Source: an uncultured Porphyromonadaceae bacterium | GTDB taxonomy: Bacteria; Bacteroidota; Bacteroidia; Bacteroidales; Muribaculaceae | DNA length: 33,177 nucleotides | Assembly: GCA_948467675.1 (NCBI GenBank) | Contig: CAOKFI010000029.1 | Coordinates: forward strand, 1-33,177 | Reading direction: 5' to 3' | In this document: in pieces, positions 1 through 6,562 of the stretch | How positions within the stretch are numbered: the first letter of the stretch is position 1 | Layout: each line of letters opens with the position of its first letter | Translations under genes and position numbers: made by a program | The notes under the pieces: generated by a model | What the model was told of the DNA's origin: nothing | Seen by the model: only the letters and a program-made list of their open reading frames with translations | Databases searched by the model: none

Positions 1-47
1 CGTGAGAAATATAGCGTAACCAAACACACTACCAATTTCTTATCCAT
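1..47 (-). CDS. N-terminal fragment of an exported protein (clipped by window edge)
   Basis: Reading the minus strand from an ATG at 47 gives 15 codons, MDKKLVVCLVTLYFS, open to the window edge. A Lys-Lys pair followed by a hydrophobic run is the start of a signal peptide or membrane anchor. A TATATTTG -7-like box lies on the same strand at 112-119, leaving a leader of about 60 bases. Another ATG slightly upstream closes after three further codons, so 47 is the preferred start. The product cannot be identified from so few residues. Confidence 0.45.
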   Translation of the reverse strand, partial: MDKKLVVCLVTLYFS

Positions 48-111
48 TGCCCATACTCACGCGAATTCTCAAGAATAACTTTGTAGTCAAAATATTAGCC
101 CAAGACTACAT

Positions 112-119
112 CAAATATA
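112..119 (-). promoter_or_regulatory. -7 box upstream of the left-edge gene
   Basis: The minus strand reads TATATTTG, a perfect match to the Bacteroidetes -7 consensus TAnnTTTG. It lies about 65 bases before the ATG at 47. I see no good TTTG at the expected -33 position, so the promoter is only partly supported. Confidence 0.35.
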
Positions 120-195
120 CGAAAAATATTCGATGAAACATAATAGCGGATGTCGCCTAAAGGGCGGTTCGCGGTGGCGGAGCCAATTATGTGAA

Positions 196-289
196 CCAAA
201 TATACGAATTAAGTCGAGAGCAAAAGCAAGCTGGCTTGCGATTTTGCCGAGCGAGAGTATCTAAGGCGAAGCCCAAAGTACGAAACAAT
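196..289. repeat. Intergenic hairpin element resembling a dispersed Bacteroidales repeat
   Basis: The stretch holds an imperfect hairpin: GCAAAA (220-225) and GCAAGC (226-231) pair with GCTTGC (234-239) and TTTTGC (242-247), with a two-base GA bulge. It is flanked by GAGAG-containing arms at 215-219 and 253-257. The 12 bases CAAATATACGAA at 197-208 recur at 112-123 and contain a TAnnTTTG box on the minus strand. From memory, similar intergenic sequences with a variable hairpin centre occur repeatedly in Bacteroidales genomes; that recollection is untested here. Apart from this element and the terminator at 313-354, I see no gene between 48 and 379. Confidence 0.35.
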
Positions 290-312
290 ATGGCTCCTCT
301 TATGATAATAGA

Positions 313-354
313 CTCAGACCGTGCGCTACTGCGGTCAGTGGCGCACGGTCTGAG
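313..354. terminator. Long hairpin terminator downstream of the 380-1348 gene
   Basis: A 19-bp stem (313-331 with 336-354; one T-G pair at 327/340) encloses the loop CGGT. Read on the minus strand it follows the stop codon of the 380-1348 gene by about 25 bases and is followed by a T-rich stretch (TCTATTATCAT), which suits a rho-independent terminator. Confidence 0.65.
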
Positions 355-379
355 GTTGTAGGGGTATAGTTTTCCTGTG

Positions 380-1348
380 TTATTTCATAAGTACTTTCTC
401 GGTGGTCTGGCCCTGGCGTTTGATGTAGAGGCCTGATGTAGGGTTCTCTACGCGCATGCCTTGGAGATTGAAGTATTGCACCGGAGCATTGGCGTCGTCG
501 CTGCCGATAGCCGATATCGATGCGGAGGCGTCGTAGGGGTGTGGAGTAATTCCTTCATACAGCGTTTGATAGTTGCAGAGACCTACTTTCTGTCCAGCAT
601 TGATGCCACGGAACACGACATCGAAAAATTTTACCGGGAAGCCTGCTGCATCGCATTTATCGAGACCTTTGCCGGGACGGCGGAATGTCAGGAGATTTAC
701 AGCTCCGTAGGCTTCACCGATGGTCTGTATATTTTCAGGTGTGTTGTCGGATGTCACGTTGGGGAAATCATAGAATACGGTGTGGAAATATTTTCCGTTC
801 TCGGGATCGCCGGTCGGATGTTCTGTGCTTTTGAATGTGGCGCATGAAGCTGCTACCGCATATCCGTTTATTTTGGTTCCTGCCGGAGCCGATACGGTGG
901 CGTACATGCCGGTCATGTCATATACATATAGATCGTGTGAGTCGCCCGGTCGGTGCGGCGAGCCTGAATATGCTATGCGCAAACGTATGTCGCCTTTGGA
1001 CACCGGCTGGAGGTTGCCTCCTATGTAGGCTTCTGCCGGGCAGGTCACGTATGCCAGGCCGTCATCGCCGCGTGTGATGGTGAGCCATTGTCCGTCGATG
1101 TCACCATTCATGAAGTTGAGATCCTCGTCATTTCTGCCGGCCATCTCTTTTCCGCCTACAACGGTTGACCCGGGAATGCTAGCCGATGTGGCCGGCGTGT
1201 ATTCAGGCACGTAGATAGCTTCTAGAAATACTTCAGGGAGTTCACCGTTGACAAACTCCTGTGTGAAATTGATGTCAACATTGTGATTTTGGGCTATGCC
1301 TGCTGTTGACAGCATGGCCGCTGCGACTGCGAAGTAAATTTTTTTCAT
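380..1348 (-). CDS. Secreted protein with sorting-signal-like C-terminus, function unknown
   Basis: The 322-residue protein begins MKKIYFAVAAAMLSTAGIAQ, a clear type I signal peptide with likely cleavage after the AQ region. The reading frame stays open a further 80 codons upstream to 1588, but that part has no signal-like character and overlaps the divergent sigma-factor gene, so ATG 1348 is chosen. I do not recognise the body, which is rich in Gly, Asp and Tyr and predicted by eye to be beta-rich. The last 33 residues (YFNLQGMRVENP, then SGLYIKRQG and a KV ending) have the pattern of a short beta-rich tail common on secreted Bacteroidales proteins and resembling type IX secretion C-terminal signals. 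It is divergent from the sigma/anti-sigma/SusCD cluster with 175 bases between starts, and an 18-bp palindrome sits in that gap, so co-regulation is plausible. It could be a ligand-binding accessory of the cluster; no catalytic motif is visible. Confidence 0.75.
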   Translation of the reverse strand: MKKIYFAVAAAMLSTAGIAQNHNVDINFTQEFVNGELPEVFLEAIYVPEYTPATSASIPGSTVVGGKEMAGRNDEDLNFMNGDIDGQWLTITRGDDGLAYVTCPAEAYIGGNLQPVSKGDIRLRIAYSGSPHRPGDSHDLYVYDMTGMYATVSAPAGTKINGYAVAASCATFKSTEHPTGDPENGKYFHTVFYDFPNVTSDNTPENIQTIGEAYGAVNLLTFRRPGKGLDKCDAAGFPVKFFDVVFRGINAGQKVGLCNYQTLYEGITPHPYDASASISAIGSDDANAPVQYFNLQGMRVENPTSGLYIKRQGQTTEKVLMK

Positions 1349-1430
1349 GAGTTGTAAAAGGTTAAAAAATGATGAATAAGGTTGATTGTACATATAGACA
1401 CCTATAAAAGACAGACGTACCGGCATATTT

Positions 1431-1448
1431 ATATGTTTTATAACATAC
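1431..1448. promoter_or_regulatory. 18-bp palindrome, copy 1 (candidate operator)
   Basis: ATATGTTTTATAACATAC contains the inverted repeat TATGTT-N4-AACATA. It matches the element at 3075-3092 at 15 of 18 positions. It lies between the divergent secreted-protein gene and the sigma gene, its centre about 32 bases upstream of the sigma-gene -33 box, a position typical of an activator site. The binding protein is unknown. Confidence 0.4.
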
Positions 1449-1469
1449 TTGGTGCATTTGTTAAAAGAT

Positions 1470-1500
1470 TTTGTTATTTCGGAATTGTGGTCTACTTTTG
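1470..1500 (+). promoter_or_regulatory. Promoter of the ECF sigma gene
   Basis: TTTG at 1470-1473 and TACTTTTG at 1493-1500 are spaced by 19 bases and match the Bacteroidetes housekeeping promoter TTTG-N19-21-TAnnTTTG. A start of transcription about seven bases past the -7 box leaves a short leader before the start codon at 1524. The sigma gene therefore appears to be transcribed by the primary sigma factor. Confidence 0.65.
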
Positions 1501-1523
1501 TGTCTGTTAATGCTGTATAAATC

Positions 1524-2108
1524 TTGATAAAAGTCAACGAAGCAGAGCTTATAGAAGCGGTCAAAAGTGGTTCCGCCGAGGCGTTCAACGAGATCTATCG
1601 TATGTATGCCCAGCGGCTGTATGCTTTCTGTATGCGTTGGACCAAACGTTCGGAAGATGCCCAGGATATAGTGCAGGAGGTATTCGCAAAGATATGGAAT
1701 GAGCGTCATGCCATACGTCAGACGGAGACTCTGGAGCACTTGGTGTTTATAATGGCGCGCCACTCTTTGATAAATGCATTCCGCGCCACTCTGCGTAATC
1801 CGGCTTTCGAAGATTATACAGAATACCGCGACAGGCTGCCGGCGGACAATGGCGGTGATCACCTCGAATACTCTGAATTTCTGACATTGGTGAGCCGTGC
1901 TGTCGATTCCTTGCCTGACACTCGCAGCAAAGTCGTGCGGCTGTCGAAGATCGAAGGTCATAGTAACCGTGAGATCGCCGATATGCTCTCTCTGTCAGAG
2001 CAGACCGTACGCAATCAGCTGTCGCTTGGGTTGAAGGAATTGCGGCAGATTGTAGGAGCGCACTTGCACTATTTTGCCGTAACATTATTTTTTTGCGGTA
2101 CGTTTTAA
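1524..2108 (+). CDS. FecI-type ECF RNA polymerase sigma factor
   Basis: This 194-residue protein is an extracytoplasmic-function sigma factor of the Bacteroidetes FecI-like group that directs RNA polymerase to a nearby TonB receptor operon after a signal relayed through FecR. Region 2 spans about residues 18-85 (AFNEIYRMYAQRLYAF, then DAQDIVQEVFAKIW, the -10 recognition helix). Region 4 spans about 130-180 with the helix-turn-helix segment SNREIADMLSLSEQTVRNQL. The C-terminus is a hydrophobic tail (HYFAVTLFFCGTF), which I recall as common in this group. The start is TTG at 1524: the only nearby upstream ATG (1510) closes after a few codons, and the sequence aligns from MIKVNEAEL. There is no Shine-Dalgarno, as usual in this phylum. 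The fecR-like gene follows 23 bases later, so the two are probably co-transcribed. Confidence 0.93.
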   Translation: MIKVNEAELIEAVKSGSAEAFNEIYRMYAQRLYAFCMRWTKRSEDAQDIVQEVFAKIWNERHAIRQTETLEHLVFIMARHSLINAFRATLRNPAFEDYTEYRDRLPADNGGDHLEYSEFLTLVSRAVDSLPDTRSKVVRLSKIEGHSNREIADMLSLSEQTVRNQLSLGLKELRQIVGAHLHYFAVTLFFCGTF

Positions 2109-2131
2109 CTAAAAAATTGTCATATCATTAA

Positions 2132-3073
2132 ATGAATACCACAAGCAAGATGCGCACTCTGCTACATAAATACCTTGCCGACACTATTACGCCAGGTGAA
2201 CTCGGTTCGCTCCGGAAGGAGATTGAAAAACTGAGCGACAGCGATATCGAACGTGAAATGTATTCCGACTGGGTCGGATCGGGTCTTAATATAAAGACCG
2301 TGTCTGTAAGACCGTCTATATGGATCCGGGCACTCCGTTGGGTTGCGGCCGTTCTGCTTCCGCTGTTTGCGATGCTGACCGTATATCTTTATAACGACAA
2401 CAGGCATCTTGCGGCTCAGGATGTGGTGGTGGCTACTCTCGGTGGCGAACGCGCTTCCGTGCAGCTTCCCGACGGTTCCACAGTTACACTCAACAGCAAT
2501 TCGCGGCTGACATATTCCCCTGCGGGATTCGCGTCGTCGAAACGTGAAGTCCATTTCGAGGGTGAAGGTTTCTTCAATATTAAAAAAGATGTAGGCCATC
2601 CGTTTTCTGTCAACGCGTCGCAGCTGATGGTTAATGTCATGGGCACTGCGTTCAATCTCCTTGCCCGTGACGATATGGACGAGGCTTCGCTATACCTTGA
2701 GGAAGGTGCTGTGGAGATGATGTCGATCAAGACTGGCGGCAGGGTAGGGATAGAGCCCGGACAGCTTGCCGTGTTGAATTACAGCACGGGCAGAATTACA
2801 GTGACCGCCGAACCACAGCCTGACATACGCATGGCCTGGCGCACCGGCGATCTCGTATATATCAATGAGCCGCTCGACAAGGTGCTTCAGTCTTTGGGTC
2901 GCAATTATAATTACAAGATCACTCTTGATTCCGATGAGGCCGTGGGGAGCGTCCCGTTTACCGGAACCTTGTCATCGACCAATATATACGATGCAGTACA
3001 TATATTGGAGCTCACTTTCGATTTGAGTTGTTCCGGTGCGGATTCCATACTGGTTCTTTCGAAAGGAAGTTAA
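2132..3073 (+). CDS. FecR-family anti-sigma factor
   Basis: The 313-residue inner-membrane protein is expected to hold the upstream sigma factor inactive and release it when the TonB receptor's STN domain signals in the periplasm. Residues 1-60 form a short cytoplasmic N-domain. One transmembrane helix lies at about 64-87 (IRALRWVAAVLLPLFAML). The periplasmic FecR domain follows at about 95-200 with the typical segments GGERASVQLPDGSTVTLNSNS, split here as GGERASVQLPDG and TVTLNSNSRLTY, and VMGTAFNLLA. The C-terminal DUF4974-type domain spans about 235-310 (VYINEPLDKVLQSLGRNY). Length and order are normal for the family. A stable hairpin follows the stop, separating this gene from the receptor gene, as expected if the receptor operon has its own regulated promoter. 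Confidence 0.93.
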   Translation: MNTTSKMRTLLHKYLADTITPGELGSLRKEIEKLSDSDIEREMYSDWVGSGLNIKTVSVRPSIWIRALRWVAAVLLPLFAMLTVYLYNDNRHLAAQDVVVATLGGERASVQLPDGSTVTLNSNSRLTYSPAGFASSKREVHFEGEGFFNIKKDVGHPFSVNASQLMVNVMGTAFNLLARDDMDEASLYLEEGAVEMMSIKTGGRVGIEPGQLAVLNYSTGRITVTAEPQPDIRMAWRTGDLVYINEPLDKVLQSLGRNYNYKITLDSDEAVGSVPFTGTLSSTNIYDAVHILELTFDLSCSGADSILVLSKGS

Positions 3074-3074
3074 A

Positions 3075-3092
3075 ATATGTTTTTAAACATAT
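3075..3092. promoter_or_regulatory. 18-bp palindrome, copy 2 (candidate operator)
   Basis: ATATGTTTTTAAACATAT is an inverted repeat (ATATGTTT, TT, AAACATAT) starting two bases after the fecR stop and about 110 bases before the susC start. It shares 15 of 18 positions with 1431-1448. It could alternatively be just a weak A/T stem, but the near-identity to the first copy argues for a protein-binding site. Confidence 0.4.
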
Positions 3093-3095
3093 CGG

Positions 3096-3130
3096 GCGGG
3101 CGGTACGAATGTGCCGCCCGCTTGTCTTTA
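3096..3130 (+). terminator. Hairpin between fecR and susC
   Basis: GCGGGCGGTAC (3096-3106) pairs with GTGCCGCCCGC (3111-3121) with one G-T pair around a GAAT loop, followed by the T-rich TTGTCTTTA. It fits a terminator or attenuator that ends the sigma/anti-sigma transcript before susC. A second small stem lies at 3137-3151 (TGCAGC, CCT, GCTGCA). I find no convincing TAnnTTTG box between here and 3200, consistent with an ECF-type promoter. Confidence 0.55.
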
Positions 3131-3199
3131 TGGTTATGCAGCCCTGCTGCACAGTGCAAATATTTTTTAATTATAGTTAACCCATAAACCATTTACATT

Positions 3200-6100
3200 A
3201 TGCCACGCATCTCGACATGGAAGCAACTATTGCTGATGTTGCTTACGGTTACATTCTGTAGCTCTGCCGCCTTGGCAGCAAAGAATGTGACAGTGGATCT
3301 CGACAATGCCACGCTAAGGCATCTGTTCAGAACCATAGAAAAGCAGACCGACTACCGCTTTTCGTACCGCAGTGATATAGTCGACGACAGTAAGGACATC
3401 ACGCTCCACATGACCGACAAACCCGTACAGGACGTTCTGGCTGCGGCATTCAAAGGAAAACCACTGACTTTCAGTATCGTCTCTGACAAATCTATTATCG
3501 TCAAGGCCAAAGGTCAGGACGACGGCGCTGCTGCGAAAGCTGAACCCCGGCTGGTTTCAGGCGTTGTCAGCGACGATACCGGTGAGCCGGTGATCGGTGC
3601 CAACATCAGGGTGAGCGGTACCAATACCGTAGCCACGACCGACATCGACGGACGGTTTGCCATCAAAATGAATCCGGAGTCGGAGCTTACTGTAACTTAT
3701 ATAGGCTATCAGCCTGTTACACTGCGCCCGGGTAACAAGACGGATCTCGCCATCACTCTTTCGGAAAATTCCGAAATGCTCGATGAAGTGGTGGTGATCG
3801 GTTACGGTACAATGAAACGCAGGGATCTGACCGGTGCCACCGGTAGCGTGCGCGGACAGGATCTGGAAGCCCGCAATGTCATTCAGCTTTCCAATGCACT
3901 CCAGGGCGCTACCGCCGGTGTCACAGTGACACGTGGTACTGGTGAGCCTGGTTCAGGTGATGCTAGTTCCATATTAATACGAGGTGTCACTACAATTGGC
4001 GATACTAATCCTCTTATTCTTGTCGACGGTGTGCCTGTATCGTCTGTTAATGATGTCAACGCCCAGGATATTCAGGATATATCTGTACTGAAAGATGCCG
4101 CCTCTGCTTCAATATACGGTTCACAGGCGGCTGCAGGTGTTATCTTAATCACAACCAAGCGCTCTAAGGAGAAAGATCTCAAGATCTCCTATAAGTTCGA
4201 CTACGGTTTCGAGTTTCCTACTGGAATTCAGGAACATGTGCCGTTTCAACGTTATATGGAAATGGTCAACGAGCTGAAATACAACGATAACCCATCTGGC
4301 GGACGCTTTCCTATATTTACTGAGGATCAGGTCAATAATTGGGTTGAGCGTAATGCCACAGACCCAGACAATTATCCTATTACAGATTGGCATGATCTGT
4401 GTTTGAGAAAATCGGCACCACGTCAGACACACGCTATATCGCTTAGTGGAGGTACTGAAAAGGTAAAGACCCGTGCGTCGTTCTCGTATGAGAGTCAGGA
4501 CGGTTTGGTAAAATATGTTACTGATAATTATAACCGCTTTCAGATACGTCTGAATACCGACATTACAATCAACAAGTTTATCGCGGCTTCGATCGACGCT
4601 ACTTTCGCGCAGGCAAAGCGTGAGAAACCGGCATTTACCAATGTATATAGCGGTCTTAATATCGCCTCTCCGGCATACGCATACCGTTGGACGCATGGCG
4701 GTTTGGCCGATTGCAAAGGGAATAATCCTTATGGCCGTCTGATTGGTGAAGGTGATATCCACCACCGTGTTCAACAGGTGCGCGGTAAGGCGGCGCTTTA
4801 TATAACACCTTTTAAAGGATTGAAAATTTCTGCAATTGTAGCACCTAAATACAATAACTACAAATATAAGACTTTTAACAAGACACTCGGCTATACAGCG
4901 CAGGACGATCCTAATCAGATCGTGGGTTATTTCGGAAATACTGTCAAACTCACAGAGCAGCGCAACGACGATAACGATATGACTACTCAGATACTTGCCA
5001 ACTATATGAACACATTTGGCAAGCATGATATCAACGCTATGGTCGGTTACGAGGATTTTTACTACTTCAATGAATCGCTGACCGCATCGCGTGATCAATA
5101 CGAAGTCGATAACTTCCCCTATCTCGATGCTGGACCATCGACATATCGCGATAACTCGGGTACCGCTTACGAAAATTCCCGTAGATCATATTTTGGACGT
5201 ATAGCATACGGTTACGACGGCCGCTATCTCATCCAGGCCAACGTGCGTCGCGACGCATCCTCCCGTTTCCACCGCGACCATCGCTGGGGCACATTCCCCT
5301 CGGTTTCTGCAGGCTGGGTAATAAGCCAGGAGAAATTCATGCGTGACGCCCAGTCATGGGTATCTTTCTTGAAACTCCGTGCGTCATACGGTCAGCTCGG
5401 CAATGAACGCATAGGTAACTATCCGTATATATCATTGCTCGACTATACAAATTCTGTGATGTACAATCAACTCACGGATTCTGAGGCTGCTTATTATAAA
5501 GGCATAGCACAGATCCAGTATGCTATTCAGGATATATCATGGGAGACTACCGAAAGCTACGATATAGGTATCGATCTACGTATGTTCAACAACCGCTTCT
5601 CACTTACTGCTGATTACTATCGCAAGAATACAAAGGGTATGCTTCTCGATCTTGAAATTCCTAAGTATGTAGGTTATGGCAACCCGTCGCAGAATGCCGG
5701 AAAGATGCACACCAACGGTTGGGATCTCGAGTTGAGCTGGAAGGACCAGATTGGTGAGGTGACTTATGGTGTCTCGTTCAATTTGTCGGACTATATTTCC
5801 AAGATGGGCGACTTAAAGGGCACGCAGTTCCTTGGCGACAAGGTCAAATACGAGGGCAGTTACTTCAACGAATGGTACGGCTATGTTTCCGACGGTCTGT
5901 TCCTGTCGGAGGATGAACTGAAAACTGCTCCTAAACTGACAGGCACTGAGAAGGTAGGAGATGTGAAGTTCCGTGATATTTCAGGTCCTGACGGTGTGCC
6001 CGATGGCGTGATTTCTCAGGAATATGACCGTGTATTGCTCGGCAACTCTATGCCACGTTTCCTCTATGGCGGCAATATAACAGCTCAGTATAAGGGTTTT

Positions 6101-6541
6101 GACCTCAATATTGCTTTCCAGGGGGTTGGCTCGCAGAATGTGCGTATGACATCGCAGATGGTTCAGCCTTACCTCTCGGATTGGGGTAGCGTACCTGCTA
6201 TCATTGACGGGCTCTACTGGAGCGAGTTCAATACTCCGGAACAGAATGCTGTTGCAACTTTCCCCCGATTGACTTATACAAATAAAGACAGCAATAATGC
6301 AATGTCTACATTCTGGATGTTCAATGGACGCTACTTCCGTCTGAAAAACTTGACTATAGGCTATACTCTACCGGAGGAACTTACTCGCAAGGTATATATA
6401 ACAAATCTGCGTTTCTATGTATCGGGCAATGATCTTTTCTGCATCAGTAACTATCCTAAAGGATGGGATCCGGAGCGTAGTAACGCTGGTTCATACCCGA
6501 TTACAAAATCATTGCTTTTCGGATTCCAGATTTCATTCTAA
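3200..6541 (+). CDS. SusC/RagA-type TonB-dependent receptor with STN signalling domain
   Basis: The 1113-residue outer-membrane transporter imports a nutrient bound by its SusD partner, powered by TonB. Residues 1-27 are a signal peptide. An STN (secretin and TonB N-terminus) domain spans about 28-105, the part that contacts FecR and so ties ligand binding to sigma release. A carboxypeptidase-regulatory-like beta-sandwich follows at about 117-190 (VSGVVSDDTGEPVIGANI). The TonB box/plug begins at about 194 (DEVVVIGYGTMKRRDLTGA), with SIYGSQAAAGVILITTK in the plug. The rest is the 22-strand barrel, ending in the aromatic FQISF. The gene is followed 21 bases later by susD. Base composition falls abruptly near 3960, from about 58% G+C in the 3841-3900 line to about 37% in the 3961-4020 line, and rises again near 5200, suggesting a mosaic gene. 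The substrate cannot be read from sequence. Confidence 0.96.
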   Translation: MPRISTWKQLLLMLLTVTFCSSAALAAKNVTVDLDNATLRHLFRTIEKQTDYRFSYRSDIVDDSKDITLHMTDKPVQDVLAAAFKGKPLTFSIVSDKSIIVKAKGQDDGAAAKAEPRLVSGVVSDDTGEPVIGANIRVSGTNTVATTDIDGRFAIKMNPESELTVTYIGYQPVTLRPGNKTDLAITLSENSEMLDEVVVIGYGTMKRRDLTGATGSVRGQDLEARNVIQLSNALQGATAGVTVTRGTGEPGSGDASSILIRGVTTIGDTNPLILVDGVPVSSVNDVNAQDIQDISVLKDAASASIYGSQAAAGVILITTKRSKEKDLKISYKFDYGFEFPTGIQEHVPFQRYMEMVNELKYNDNPSGGRFPIFTEDQVNNWVERNATDPDNYPITDWHDLCLRKSAPRQTHAISLSGGTEKVKTRASFSYESQDGLVKYVTDNYNRFQIRLNTDITINKFIAASIDATFAQAKREKPAFTNVYSGLNIASPAYAYRWTHGGLADCKGNNPYGRLIGEGDIHHRVQQVRGKAALYITPFKGLKISAIVAPKYNNYKYKTFNKTLGYTAQDDPNQIVGYFGNTVKLTEQRNDDNDMTTQILANYMNTFGKHDINAMVGYEDFYYFNESLTASRDQYEVDNFPYLDAGPSTYRDNSGTAYENSRRSYFGRIAYGYDGRYLIQANVRRDASSRFHRDHRWGTFPSVSAGWVISQEKFMRDAQSWVSFLKLRASYGQLGNERIGNYPYISLLDYTNSVMYNQLTDSEAAYYKGIAQIQYAIQDISWETTESYDIGIDLRMFNNRFSLTADYYRKNTKGMLLDLEIPKYVGYGNPSQNAGKMHTNGWDLELSWKDQIGEVTYGVSFNLSDYISKMGDLKGTQFLGDKVKYEGSYFNEWYGYVSDGLFLSEDELKTAPKLTGTEKVGDVKFRDISGPDGVPDGVISQEYDRVLLGNSMPRFLYGGNITAQYKGFDLNIAFQGVGSQNVRMTSQMVQPYLSDWGSVPAIIDGLYWSEFNTPEQNAVATFPRLTYTNKDSNNAMSTFWMFNGRYFRLKNLTIGYTLPEELTRKVYITNLRFYVSGNDLFCISNYPKGWDPERSNAGSYPITKSLLFGFQISF

Positions 6542-6562
6542 TACCGTCTGATATTTATGATT

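Noticed and set aside
1..379. Insertion-sequence or integrase remnant at the left edge
   Set aside because: There are hairpins and short direct repeats, but no transposase-like coding, terminal inverted repeats or target duplication can be recognised.
1349..1588. 80-codon N-terminal extension of the 380-1348 protein
   Set aside because: The extension overlaps the sigma gene and its promoter, and would bury an ideal signal peptide.
4145..5098. 317-codon open frame antisense to susC
   Set aside because: It lies wholly inside the well-supported susC gene, has no recognisable domain, and its composition (runs of Ile, Val, Cys, Arg) is that of a reverse-strand shadow.
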